This document shows, piece by piece, positions 28,427 through 38,146 of a DNA stretch of 64,000 bases. The position numbers and the translations under genes are program-made. The DNA is from Leifsonia sp. SCN 70-46 (GTDB lineage: Bacteria; Actinomycetota; Actinomycetes; Actinomycetales; Microbacteriaceae). The number at the start of each line of letters is the position of its first letter. Position 1 is the first letter of the stretch. Under the pieces are notes generated by a model, which was not told the origin of the DNA, ran no database searches, and was given only the letters and a program-made list of their open reading frames with translations. The stretch is from positions 1,429,559-1,493,558 of the forward strand of contig MEFY01000002.1 of assembly GCA_001725325.1 (NCBI GenBank). Reading direction: 5' to 3'.

Positions 28427-29407
28427 ATGACATGGCTGGTCACCGGCGGCGCCGGGTACATCGGGTCGCACGTGGTGCGCGCCCTCCTCGAGGCGGACCT
28501 GCGCACCGTCGTGCTCGACGACCTCTCCACGGGGCACCGCGGCTTCGTGCCGAACGACGTCCCGTTCGTGCGCGGCTCGATCCTCGACGGCGACCTGCTG
28601 CTCGACACGTTCCGCGAGCACCAGGTGACGGGCGTCATCCACGTCGCGGGCTTCAAGTACGCGGGCGTCTCGGTGCGCGAGCCGCTGCACACGTACCAGC
28701 AGAACGTCACGGGCACCGCCACGCTCCTCGCCGCCATGGAGTCGCACGGCATCGACCGCGTCGTCTTCTCGTCGAGCGCGGCCGTCTACGGCACGCCCGA
28801 CACCGAGCTCGTGACCGAGCAGACGCCCAAGCGCCCCCAGTCGCCCTACGGGGAGTCGAAGCTCATCGGCGAGTGGCTGCTCGCCGACCAGGGCGTCGCA
28901 CGCGGCCTGCGCCACACCTCGCTGCGCTACTTCAACGTCGTCGGCTCGGGCGACCCCGCGCTGTACGACTCGAGCCCGCACAACCTCTTCCCGCTCGTCT
29001 TCACCGCCCTCATCGAGGGCCGCACGCCGCGCATCTTCGGCGACGACTACGCGACGCCCGACGGCACGAACGTGCGCGACTACATCCACGTCGCCGACCT
29101 CGCCGTGTCGCACGTCGCGGCGGCGAAGCGCCTCGACGCGGGGGAGCCCGTGGAGGCCGCCTACAACCTCGGCAGCGGCTCCGGCAGCTCCGTGGGCGAG
29201 ATCATGGCGGCCGTGGCGGAGGCCACGGGCATCGCGTTCACGCCCGAGGTCGCGCCGCGCCGGCCCGGCGATCCCGACCGGATCGTGGCGAGCGGGGACC
29301 TCGCGGCGCGCGACCTGGACTGGAAGATGAGGCACACGCTCGCCGAGATGGTGTCGAGCCAGTGGATTGCAACACGCCGTGGGGTAGAACCCTCGGTCGC
29401 AAGTTGA
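28427..29407 (+). CDS. galE: UDP-glucose 4-epimerase
   Basis: MTWLVTGGAGYIGSHVVRALLEADLRTVVLDDLSTGHRGFV; SSSAAVYG; SPYGESKLIGE; LRYFNVVGS. Confidence 0.92.
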   Translation: MTWLVTGGAGYIGSHVVRALLEADLRTVVLDDLSTGHRGFVPNDVPFVRGSILDGDLLLDTFREHQVTGVIHVAGFKYAGVSVREPLHTYQQNVTGTATLLAAMESHGIDRVVFSSSAAVYGTPDTELVTEQTPKRPQSPYGESKLIGEWLLADQGVARGLRHTSLRYFNVVGSGDPALYDSSPHNLFPLVFTALIEGRTPRIFGDDYATPDGTNVRDYIHVADLAVSHVAAAKRLDAGEPVEAAYNLGSGSGSSVGEIMAAVAEATGIAFTPEVAPRRPGDPDRIVASGDLAARDLDWKMRHTLAEMVSSQWIATRRGVEPSVAS

Positions 29408-29504
29408 GCCATTTATCATCGCCGACTTGACTCAGGGGTAACTACACCGCTGTAATTATGCTTACGCGCATCGTGAACAGTCCGAGGCGGAGGGGAGGCG
29501 GAGC

Positions 29505-29819
29505 ATGGCGATCAACCGAGGTGTTCCCGACGACTGGTTCGTCGACCCCATCAAGCTCGGCGTCCCGGGGGTACGCCAGCAGCGGGTAGAGGATGACGAC
29601 AACCCCCTCTCCTGGCAGTCCGACTCCCTGTGCGCCCAGACCGACCCCGAGGCCTTCTTCCCCGAGAAGGGCGGGTCTACGCGCGACGCGAAGAAGATCT
29701 GCGGGTCGTGCGAGGTGCGCGCACGCTGCCTCGAGTACGCGCTCGAGAACGACGAGCGCTTCGGCATCTGGGGCGGTCTCTCCGAGCGCGAGCGCCGCAA
29801 GCTGCGCAAGCGCGCCTAG
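29505..29819 (+). CDS. WhiB-family transcriptional regulator (WhiB2-like by context)
   Basis: Four-Cys WhiB pattern: LCAQTDPEAFFPEKGGSTRDAKKICGSCEVRARCLEYAL then GIWGGLSERERRKLRK. Confidence 0.93.
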   Translation: MAINRGVPDDWFVDPIKLGVPGVRQQRVEDDDNPLSWQSDSLCAQTDPEAFFPEKGGSTRDAKKICGSCEVRARCLEYALENDERFGIWGGLSERERRKLRKRA

Positions 29820-29897
29820 CTCAGGTTCTCCATAGGTTCGCCGACACCCGCGAGTCAGGCGTGTGGGCGGCAGCCCCGCGCTTAGTCTCGGAACGTC

Positions 29898-32702
29898 ATG
29901 CAGCCGAGAGTCATCGCCGTGCTCGTCGCCAGGAACGGCGCCCAGTACCTCCCCCAGACCCTCGCCGCGCTCGCGGCGCAGGTGCGCCGACCCGACTCCG
30001 TCGTGCTCGTCGACGTGAGCTCGTCCGACGAGTCGGGCGCCCTGCTCTCGGCGGCCGCCCCCGGCAACGTGGTCACGACCCCGGGCCGCCGCACGTTCGG
30101 CGGCGCCGTCGCCCATGCCCTGCAGGTCGGCCCCCCGCAGGAGGTGGAGAACGAGTGGCTGTGGCTCCTCGGCCACGACAACGCCCCCGAGCCGACGGCC
30201 CTCTCCGCCCTGCTCGGCGCCGTCGAGGTGGCGCCGTCGGTCGCCATCGCCGGCCCCAAGCTCATGCGGTGGGACGAGCCCGCCGTCATCGCGAGCTTCG
30301 GCGAGACCCTCACGGGCTTCGGGCGGTCCGTCGAGCTCGTCTCCGGTGAGCTCGACCAGGCCCAGCACGACATCAACAGCGACCTCCTCGCCGTCGCCGC
30401 GGGCGGCATGCTCGTGCGCCGCGCGGTGTGGACGGCGCTCGGCGGGTTCGACCCCGGGCTCCCGAGCGCCGATGCAGCCCTCGACTTCGCCGTGCGCGCG
30501 CGTCTCGCCGGCCACCGCGTCGTGGGGGTTCCCGCGGCCCGCGTCGCCTCCGCGGGACCGGCCGAGCTGTTCGGCAGGCGCTCGGTGGCCGCCGGGAGCC
30601 AGAACCGCATCCACCGCGCGGCGCAGCTGCACCGCAGGCTCGTCTACGCACCGCCCCTCGCGGTGCCCCTGCACTGGCTGAGCCTCGTGCCCCTGGCCGT
30701 GCTGCGCTCGCTCGTGCAGCTCGTCGCGAAGCGACCCGGCTTCGTGGGCGGCGAGCTCGCCGCCGCGTTCGGCGCGGCCTTCGACGGCACGGTGCCGCGT
30801 GCGCGGCGCACCCTCCGGCGCACGCGCGTCATGGGGTGGGCAGCTGTGGACGCCCTGCGCATCACGGCCGGGGAGCTACGCGAGCGGCGTGCCGGCTCCC
30901 GCGCCGTGGTCGCGACCGCCCTCGCCCAGGGCCGCGAGCGCCCCGGCTTCTTCGCGGGCGGCGGCGCCTGGGTGGTGCTCGTCACGGCGGTCATCGGCAT
31001 CATCGCCTACGGCAGGTTCGCGGATGCCCCTGCCCTCGCCGGCGGCGGGCTCGTGCCGCTCAGCTCGACGGTCGCCGAGCTGTGGTCGCACGTCGGATAC
31101 GGCTGGCACGACATCGGCACCGGATTCCTCGGCGCCTCCGACCCCTTCGCCTGGGTGGTCGCCGTGCTCGGCACGCTCACCTTCTGGTCGCCCTCGTTCA
31201 GCGTCGTGCTGCTCTACCTCGTCGCCGTGCCGCTCTCCGCCCTCACGGCCTGGTGGTGCGTCGCGCGCTTCACGTCGCGCGCGTGGGCCCCCGCGGTCGC
31301 GGCCGTCGCGTGGGCGGTCGCCCCGCCGTTCCTCGCGGGCCTCGAGGGCGGGCACGCCGGTGCCGTCATCGCGCACATCCTGCTGCCGACCCTCGTGCTC
31401 ACCGCGGGCGGCGCCGCGCGCAGCTGGTCGTCGGCCGGCGTCGCGAGCGTGCTCTTCGCCGCCGTGGCGGCGAGCGCGCCCATGCTCGTGCCGGCCCTCG
31501 CCGTCGCGCTGCTCGGCTGGGCGGTCGCCAACCCGCGGGGCTTCGTGCGGGTCGTCGGCATCCCGCTGCCCGCGGCCGTGCTCTTCGCGCCGCTCGTCGT
31601 GGAGCAGGTGCTGCGCGGCACGCCCCTCGCGATCTTCGCGGAGCCCGGCCTCGCCCTGCGCACCGTCACCCCCTCGGTGCACGAGCTCGTCGTCGGCTCG
31701 CCGGCCCCGGGCCTCGACGGCTGGGACGCGTTCCTCGCGCCCTTCGGGCTCCCCGGCCTCGCGGCGCCCATCGCCGTCGTCGTGCTGCTCGCGCCGCTCG
31801 GCATCCTCGCGCTGCTGTCGCCGCTCGTGCCCGGGGCGCTGCGCGGCATCCCCTCGCTCGTGCTGGGACTGCTCGGCTTCGTGACCGCGGTCGCGTGCCT
31901 GCACCTGCAGCTCGCCGTCGTCGGCTCCACCGCGAGCCCGGTCTGGCCCGGCGCGGCCCTCAGCCTGTACTGGCTCGGCATCGTCGGGGCCACCGCCACG
32001 ACGATCGACGGCCTGCGTCGCGCGGGGAGCATCCCCGCCGCCGTCACCGCGGCCTTCCTGCTCGTGCTCGCCGTGCCCGCACTCTCGGCGTCCGCGGCCG
32101 GGGCGACCGCCGTCGCGGAGAGCAACGGCCGCCTGCTCCCGGCGTTCGCGGCCGCCAAGGCGGCGGCCGACCCGACGCTCGGCACGCTGCAGCTCTCCGC
32201 CCAGCCCGACGGCGGAGTGGCCGTCACTGTGCACCGCGGCGTGGGCACGACCCTCGACGAGCTCTCGACCCTCGCCTCGACCGACACGACCATCAGCGCC
32301 GAGGACGAGCGGCTCGCCCTGCTCGCCGGCAACCTCGCCTCCCGCAGCGGCTTCGATGTCGCGGCCGAGCTCGACAGCCTGCACATCGCGTTCATCGTCG
32401 TGCCGCACGATGCCGATGCCTCGGCGCCGGCGCGCCAGCGCGTCGTCGACGCGCTCGACGGCAACCGCCTGCTCACGCCCATCGGCGACACGACTGTCGG
32501 CACGCTGTGGCACTACGAGGGCCTCGGCGACGGCGCGGCGCCGGACGGGCCCGGCCCGCTCGGCACGACCCTGGGCGTCGGCATCCTCGTGGCCCAGGGC
32601 CTCGTGCTCGTGCTCGCGGTGCTGCTCGCCGTGCCCACCACGCGGCGGCGGCGCGTGCGCACCGCGCGCGTCACCGAGCAGACGACGGAGGTCGACGAGT
32701 GA
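29898..32702 (+). CDS. glycosyltransferase family 2 with large C-terminal membrane region
   Basis: PRVIAVLVARNGAQYLPQTLAALAAQVRRPDSVVLVDVSSSDES GT2 N-terminus; many TM segments after ~residue 340. Confidence 0.82.
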   Translation: MQPRVIAVLVARNGAQYLPQTLAALAAQVRRPDSVVLVDVSSSDESGALLSAAAPGNVVTTPGRRTFGGAVAHALQVGPPQEVENEWLWLLGHDNAPEPTALSALLGAVEVAPSVAIAGPKLMRWDEPAVIASFGETLTGFGRSVELVSGELDQAQHDINSDLLAVAAGGMLVRRAVWTALGGFDPGLPSADAALDFAVRARLAGHRVVGVPAARVASAGPAELFGRRSVAAGSQNRIHRAAQLHRRLVYAPPLAVPLHWLSLVPLAVLRSLVQLVAKRPGFVGGELAAAFGAAFDGTVPRARRTLRRTRVMGWAAVDALRITAGELRERRAGSRAVVATALAQGRERPGFFAGGGAWVVLVTAVIGIIAYGRFADAPALAGGGLVPLSSTVAELWSHVGYGWHDIGTGFLGASDPFAWVVAVLGTLTFWSPSFSVVLLYLVAVPLSALTAWWCVARFTSRAWAPAVAAVAWAVAPPFLAGLEGGHAGAVIAHILLPTLVLTAGGAARSWSSAGVASVLFAAVAASAPMLVPALAVALLGWAVANPRGFVRVVGIPLPAAVLFAPLVVEQVLRGTPLAIFAEPGLALRTVTPSVHELVVGSPAPGLDGWDAFLAPFGLPGLAAPIAVVVLLAPLGILALLSPLVPGALRGIPSLVLGLLGFVTAVACLHLQLAVVGSTASPVWPGAALSLYWLGIVGATATTIDGLRRAGSIPAAVTAAFLLVLAVPALSASAAGATAVAESNGRLLPAFAAAKAAADPTLGTLQLSAQPDGGVAVTVHRGVGTTLDELSTLASTDTTISAEDERLALLAGNLASRSGFDVAAELDSLHIAFIVVPHDADASAPARQRVVDALDGNRLLTPIGDTTVGTLWHYEGLGDGAAPDGPGPLGTTLGVGILVAQGLVLVLAVLLAVPTTRRRRVRTARVTEQTTEVDE

Positions 32703-34252
32703 GCGACATCGGCGCCATGCCCGAGGAGCCCACGGGCGACGAGTTCGAGCGCGACACCGCGTTCCCCGAGCAGGACGCCCCCGAGGAGGCCGTGCGCCGC
32801 ACAGTGACGGCGAAGGGCGTCGCCGTCGCTGGTGCCCGCACGGTCGCGGGCCTCGTGGGCATCGGGATCGCCGCGGCGACGATCGCGGCGGCGGTCATCA
32901 TCCCGTTCCCCACCCTCGGCGCGACACCCACCGGCATCACGATCACGCCCGTGCCGACGGCGCAGCAGCTCGTGTGCGCCGGCTCCGTGCTGCGCCTGGC
33001 CGACGACTCGGGTGCGGGCGCCACGACGGTGTCGGCCCTCGGCAGCCCCGAGCTGCGCTCGGCCTCGAGCGACGGGCAGGTGTCGACGGACAGCGTGGAG
33101 ACCTCCGACGCCTCGACCGGCGGCACCTCGTCCGCGCCCACGATCGTGAGCACGCCCCCCACCGACGCCTCCGCGACCGAGAGCGCGCTCGTGAGCGGCG
33201 CCCAGTCGCAGCTCGTCGAGGAGGGCGACTTCGTCGGGCTCGCGGCCGCCGACTGCGCGGTCCCCGGGGGCGACAGCTGGCTCGCGGGCGGTTCGACGGC
33301 GGTCGGCCGCACGACCCTCCTGTCGCTCACCAACCCGAGCGAGGTCGCCGCGACGGTGAACCTGGAGATCTTCGGCGAGGACGGCCCCGTCGTCGCGCCG
33401 GGCACGAGCGGCATCATCGTCCCCGCGAACGGGCAGCGCGTGCTCTCGCTCGCGGGCTTCCAGCCCGACATCCAGTCGCCCGTCGTGCATGTCACGAGCA
33501 CGGGCGGCCAGGTCTCGGCGACGCTGCAGGAGGCCATAGTCCGCAGCCTCGTGCCCGGCGGCGTCGACATCGTCGCGTCGGCCCCCGCGCTCACGACCTC
33601 CGCGGTCATCCCCGGTGTGCTCGTCACCGACCTCGACGCCGTGCAGGCCCTGCGCAAGGGCGGCGACCCGCAGTTCGACGACGTCGAGACGGCGGTGCGC
33701 GTGTTCGCCCCGGGGGAGGGGAGCGTCGCCATCACCGTGAGCGTGCGCCCGGAGGACGGCGCCGACACCGGCACATCCTTCACCCTCGACATCGACGCGG
33801 GCCGTGTCACCGACGTGCCCATCCAGCAGCTCGCGACGGGCAGCTACACCGTGAGCGTCACGTCGGAGTCCCCGCTCGTCGCGTCGGCGCGCGTCACCTC
33901 CGCCGTGGGGGAGCGCACCGACTTCGCGTGGTTCGCCTCATCGCCGCCCCTCACCGTGCCCGCACAGTTCACGGCGGCCCCGGGCCCGAACCCGAGCCTG
34001 CACCTCGCCAACCCGACCACGGACGACGCCCAGGTCGTCGTCGCCGCCCGCAACGGCCTCAGCCGCACGGTCACGGTGCCCGCGGGCGCCTCCGCGCTCG
34101 TCGAGCTCGAGCCCGGCACCACCTACTCGCTCACGGGCTACACGGCTCTCTTCGCCGCCGTCACGCTCGCCGACGACGGCATGATCGCGGGCTACGGCGT
34201 GCATCCGCCCGGCGTCGGCGCCGGTCCCATCCTCGTCTACCCGCAGGGCTGA
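32699..34252 (+). CDS. DUF5719-like exported protein
   Basis: Single N-terminal TM, extracellular repeats, position between GT2 and metallopeptidase; GTG start overlapping the upstream stop by 4 bp. Confidence 0.65.
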   Translation: MSDIGAMPEEPTGDEFERDTAFPEQDAPEEAVRRTVTAKGVAVAGARTVAGLVGIGIAAATIAAAVIIPFPTLGATPTGITITPVPTAQQLVCAGSVLRLADDSGAGATTVSALGSPELRSASSDGQVSTDSVETSDASTGGTSSAPTIVSTPPTDASATESALVSGAQSQLVEEGDFVGLAAADCAVPGGDSWLAGGSTAVGRTTLLSLTNPSEVAATVNLEIFGEDGPVVAPGTSGIIVPANGQRVLSLAGFQPDIQSPVVHVTSTGGQVSATLQEAIVRSLVPGGVDIVASAPALTTSAVIPGVLVTDLDAVQALRKGGDPQFDDVETAVRVFAPGEGSVAITVSVRPEDGADTGTSFTLDIDAGRVTDVPIQQLATGSYTVSVTSESPLVASARVTSAVGERTDFAWFASSPPLTVPAQFTAAPGPNPSLHLANPTTDDAQVVVAARNGLSRTVTVPAGASALVELEPGTTYSLTGYTALFAAVTLADDGMIAGYGVHPPGVGAGPILVYPQG

Positions 34253-34254
34253 CG

Positions 34255-34698
34255 TCAGAGGTGCCGGAAGCGCTCCGGCGCGAGGTCCCACGGGTCTTTG
34301 CCGAGCAGCTCGGCCACGGCGCGGAACACGCAGCTCTCGACCATCATGCGGCGGTGCAGGTCGTCGTCGCGGTGCAGGTGCGACAGGCGCTCGATGGGCA
34401 GGCGGTAGAGGATGACCCGGCGCTCGCCCGCGAGCACGCGCCACCTGTCGACTCCCGGCGCCCCGCCCACCTCGGCGGGCATGGCGGCGATCTCGAACCG
34501 CACGTCGGCGAGCTCGTCGGGCCACAGGTCTTTGAGGTACTCGGCGGTCGACGCGACGTTCATCTCGAAGACGTCGATGCGGCCGCGCAGGAGCGGCAGG
34601 TGCGGGCCCGTGACCGCGGCCCTGATGCCCCTGCCGTGGCGGTCGCGCCAGCCCGGCCGCGCGGACGCGGTCCTGGACCTTCTCGTCGGCTTCGGCAC
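34255..34698 (-). CDS. metallopeptidase family protein (zincin-like)
   Basis: FEMNVASTAEYLKDLWPDELADVRFEIAAMP...; conserved neighbour of DUF3499 in actinobacteria. Confidence 0.75.
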   Translation of the reverse strand: MPKPTRRSRTASARPGWRDRHGRGIRAAVTGPHLPLLRGRIDVFEMNVASTAEYLKDLWPDELADVRFEIAAMPAEVGGAPGVDRWRVLAGERRVILYRLPIERLSHLHRDDDLHRRMMVESCVFRAVAELLGKDPWDLAPERFRHL

Positions 34699-34760
34699 GT
34701 GTCGATTCTACCGGCGTGGCTCGCGCGGGCGGTGGCGCGCGGTCGTACCCTTGCACCGAG

Positions 34761-34976
34761 ATGAGTGGTCGCCCGTGCAGCAAGGTCGCCTGTAACCAGG
34801 AGGCGTCAGCCACGCTCACCTACGTCTACGCCGACTCGATGGCCGTGCTCGGCCCCCTCAGCCAGTCCGCCGAGCCGCACAGCTACGACCTGTGCGACAG
34901 GCACGCCGAGCGCCTCTCCGCTCCGCAGGGGTGGCAGGTCGTGCGGCACGTAGTCTTGGGGCATGAGTTCTCGTAA
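34761..34976 (+). CDS. DUF3499 family protein
   Basis: MSGRPCSKVACNQEASATLTYVYADSMAVLGPLSQSAEPHSYDLCDRHAERLSAPQGW; four-Cys/His small protein. Confidence 0.85.
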   Translation: MSGRPCSKVACNQEASATLTYVYADSMAVLGPLSQSAEPHSYDLCDRHAERLSAPQGWQVVRHVVLGHEFS

Positions 34977-35781
34977 GGCCCATGAGCTGAAGGCCGTGGT
35001 CTTCGACCTCGACGACACGCTCGCCCCCTCGAAGTCGACGATGGACCCGTCGATGAGCGACGCCCTCGCGCGCCTGCTCGACCGCATCGACGTGTGCATC
35101 ATCTCGGGCGGCCGGTTCGAGCAGTTCGAGAAGCAGGCGCTCGACGGCTTCCGCGCCGGCGACGCGGCGATGGCGCGCCTGCACCTCATGCCCACGTGCG
35201 GCACGCGGTACTACCTGTGGCGCGACGGCGCGTGGCAGCTGCAGTACGCGGAGGACCTCACCGACGACGAGAAGTCGCGCACGATCGCGGCGCTCGAGGC
35301 GGGCGCCCGCGAGCTGGGTATGTGGCATCCCGGCGCCTGGGGCGACATCATCGAAGACCGGGGCAGCCAGATCACGTTCTCGGCCCTCGGCCAGCAGGCG
35401 CCCATCGCCGAGAAGCTCGCGTGGGATCCGGACGGTGCCAAGAAGCGCGCCCTCGGCGCCTGGGTGCAGGAGCGGCTGCCCGACCTCGAGGTGCGCGGCG
35501 GCGGCTCCACCTCGCTCGACATCACCCGCAAGGGCATCGACAAGGCGTACGGCATCGACAAGCTCGTCGCGCAGCTGGGCGTCGAGCTCGAGGAGCTGCT
35601 GTTCCTCGGCGACCGCCTCGACGAGGCCGGCAACGACTACCCGGTGTACCGCCACGGCGTGCTGTGCGTGCCCGTGCACGGCTGGGAGCAGACGCGCGAC
35701 TACGTCGACGCGCTCCTCCCGTGGCTCGACTCCGCCGACCTGCAGTTCCCCCTCCCCGCGATGGTGCCGCTCGACTCCTGA
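34963..35781 (+). CDS. HAD-IIB hydrolase, eukaryotic-type phosphomannomutase-like
   Basis: VFDLDDTLAPSKS, ISGGRFEQFEKQ, IEDRGSQITFSALGQQAP, GGGSTSLDITRKGIDKAYGI, LFLGDRLDEAGNDYPVY correspond to PMM1/PMM2-type motifs. Confidence 0.78.
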   Translation: MSSRKAHELKAVVFDLDDTLAPSKSTMDPSMSDALARLLDRIDVCIISGGRFEQFEKQALDGFRAGDAAMARLHLMPTCGTRYYLWRDGAWQLQYAEDLTDDEKSRTIAALEAGARELGMWHPGAWGDIIEDRGSQITFSALGQQAPIAEKLAWDPDGAKKRALGAWVQERLPDLEVRGGGSTSLDITRKGIDKAYGIDKLVAQLGVELEELLFLGDRLDEAGNDYPVYRHGVLCVPVHGWEQTRDYVDALLPWLDSADLQFPLPAMVPLDS

Positions 35782-35793
35782 CACAATGGTGGT

Positions 35794-37257
35794 ATGAGCT
35801 CCGTCACCACCGCCCTCGCCTTCAAGGTCGCCGACATCGGCCTCGCCGAGGCGGGCCGCCACCAGATCCGCCTCGCCGAGCACGAGATGCCCGGGCTCAT
35901 GGCGCTGCGCGCCGAGTTCGGCCCCACGCAGCCCCTCAAGGGCGCGCGCATCGCCGGCTCGCTGCACATGACCATCCAGACCGCAGTGCTCATCGAGACC
36001 CTCGTCGCGCTCGGCGCGCAGGTGCGCTGGGCGAGCTGCAACATCTTCTCGACGCAGGATGACGCGGCGGCGGCCATCGCCGTCGGGCCCACCGGCACCG
36101 TCGACGCGCCCGCGGGCGTGCCCGTCTTCGCCTGGAAGGGCGAGACGCTCGAGGAGTACTGGTGGTGCACCGAGCAGATCTTCGACTGGAGCGCGGAGGG
36201 TGCCGTCGGCCCCAACATGATCCTCGACGACGGCGGCGACGCGACGCTGCTCGTGCACAAGGGCCGGGAGTTCGAGCTCGCGGGCGCCGTGCCCGAGACG
36301 CCCGCTGATGCGAGCCACGAGTGGTCGGTCATCCTCGACGTGCTGCGCCGCTCGCTCGCGGGCAGCGGCGACCGCTGGACGGCCATCGCGGCCGAGATCA
36401 AGGGCGTCACCGAGGAGACCACGACGGGCGTGCACCGCCTGTACGAGCTCGCGGCGACCGGCGACCTGCTGTTCCCGGCCATCAACGTCAACGACTCCGT
36501 GACGAAGTCGAAGTTCGACAACAAGTACGGCATCCGCCACTCGCTCCCCGACGGCCTCAACCGCGCCACCGACGTGCTCATCGGCGGCAAGGTCGCCTTC
36601 GTCGCGGGCTACGGCGACGTCGGCAAGGGCGCCGCGGAGGCGCTGCGCGGCCAGGGCGCGCGCGTCATCGTCTCCGAGATCGACCCCATCAACGCCCTCC
36701 AGGCGGCCATGGACGGCTTCCAGGTCACGACCATCGAGAACGCGCTGTCCGAGGTCGACATCTGGGTCACGGGAACCGGCAACGAGAACGTCATCACGAC
36801 CGAGCACCTGCTCGGAATGAAGCACCTCGCCATCGTCGCCAACGTGGGCCACTTCGACAACGAGATCGACATCGCGGGCCTCGAGAAGCTCCCGGGCGCC
36901 GTCAAGGTCGAGATCAAGCCGCAGGTGCACGAGTGGCGGCTGCCGTCGGGCCGCAGCGTGCTCGTGCTCTCGGAGGGCCGTCTCATGAACCTGGGCAACG
37001 CCACCGGCCACCCGTCGTTCGTCATGAGCAACTCGTTCACCAACCAGGTGCTCGCGCAGATCGAGCTGTGGGCCAACAACGGCGACGCCACGTACGGCAA
37101 GCAGGTCTACGTGCTCCCGAAGCACCTCGACGAGAAGGTCGCGCGCCTGCACCTCGACGCGCTCGGTGTCGTGCTCACGGTCCTCACGCCCTCGCAGGCC
37201 GCGTACATCGGCGTTCCCGTCGAGGGCCCGTACAAGGTGGACCACTACCGGTACTGA
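35794..37257 (+). CDS. ahcY: adenosylhomocysteinase
   Basis: [70 protein letters not shown]-terminal DHYRY. Confidence 0.97.
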   Translation: MSSVTTALAFKVADIGLAEAGRHQIRLAEHEMPGLMALRAEFGPTQPLKGARIAGSLHMTIQTAVLIETLVALGAQVRWASCNIFSTQDDAAAAIAVGPTGTVDAPAGVPVFAWKGETLEEYWWCTEQIFDWSAEGAVGPNMILDDGGDATLLVHKGREFELAGAVPETPADASHEWSVILDVLRRSLAGSGDRWTAIAAEIKGVTEETTTGVHRLYELAATGDLLFPAINVNDSVTKSKFDNKYGIRHSLPDGLNRATDVLIGGKVAFVAGYGDVGKGAAEALRGQGARVIVSEIDPINALQAAMDGFQVTTIENALSEVDIWVTGTGNENVITTEHLLGMKHLAIVANVGHFDNEIDIAGLEKLPGAVKVEIKPQVHEWRLPSGRSVLVLSEGRLMNLGNATGHPSFVMSNSFTNQVLAQIELWANNGDATYGKQVYVLPKHLDEKVARLHLDALGVVLTVLTPSQAAYIGVPVEGPYKVDHYRY

Positions 37258-37272
37258 GCCGGCGGCGGCCGC

Positions 37273-38130
37273 TCAGCCCCGGTCGGGGAATCCGCGCGGC
37301 AGGCCGTCGAGCACGGGGGCGAGGCGCTCGAGCCCGGCCTTCTCGAGCTCGAGGGCCGCTGCCTCGCGCTCGCGGCGCAGGGCGGCCACGCCCGCGAGGA
37401 AGAGCTCGGCCTCCGTGGCCGGCAGGGGCGAGACGTACACGGACACCTCGGTCGCGAGCTGCCGCGCGAGCCGGTCGCGCGATGCCGGGCTGAGCCCGCC
37501 GGCCTGGGCGAGGAACTGGGCCACCCGGCGGGCGAGGGCGTCGGGCATCCTCGCGACGTCCGCGGTGCGGCTCCACTCGGTGAGCGCCGTCGGCACGCCG
37601 TAGACGGGGACCACGACGCGCGAGACCCGCTCGTTCTGCGCGTAGGTGCCCGCGATGAGGTCGCCCATGCGCTTCGCCCTGCCGTTGAGCAGGGCCGTGA
37701 TGGCGGCGAGCGACCCGACCGTCATGAAGGTCTCGATGACGTTCATGAGCGACCGGATGAAGGCGTGCCGGAACCCGATCGCGCCGCCGTCGTCGCGCAC
37801 GATGCGCGCGCCCGTCGCGAGCTTGCCGAGGGATTTGCCGTGGCTCAGCAGCTCCACGGCCGTGGGGATGACGACGATGCACAGCACGATGCCCGCGACG
37901 CCGATCGCCTGCATCATGGCGTCGTCGATGCCGAGCTGCTGCGCGAAGGTGAGCAGCAGCACCATGATGAGGATGTAGCTGCCGAAGTACACGAGGTAGT
38001 CGATGATGGCTCCCGCGGCGCGCAGCACGAAGCTCTGCGACCGGAGGTCGAGCGCGACGGCCTCACCCGTGACGAGCTCCTGGCCGTCGTCGACGTGGTC
38101 GTCGACGTCCACGGGGGAAAGGTGAGCCAT
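37273..38130 (-). CDS. RDD family membrane protein
   Basis: LRSQSFVLRAAGAIIDYLVYFGSYILIMVLL, GKSLGKLATGARIVRDDGG. Confidence 0.85.
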   Translation of the reverse strand: MAHLSPVDVDDHVDDGQELVTGEAVALDLRSQSFVLRAAGAIIDYLVYFGSYILIMVLLLTFAQQLGIDDAMMQAIGVAGIVLCIVVIPTAVELLSHGKSLGKLATGARIVRDDGGAIGFRHAFIRSLMNVIETFMTVGSLAAITALLNGRAKRMGDLIAGTYAQNERVSRVVVPVYGVPTALTEWSRTADVARMPDALARRVAQFLAQAGGLSPASRDRLARQLATEVSVYVSPLPATEAELFLAGVAALRREREAAALELEKAGLERLAPVLDGLPRGFPDRG

Positions 38131-38146
38131 GCCATGATTTAACCAG

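Noticed and set aside
29427-29458. TTGACT ... TAATTA promoter for the WhiB gene
   Set aside because: Spacer is 18-20 nt depending on the -10 chosen and the choice is ambiguous; plausible but not specific enough to list as a feature
37253-37283. CTGAGC...GCTCAG hairpin between ahcY and the RDD gene as a terminator
   Set aside because: Only six contiguous base pairs with mismatches following; too weak to call
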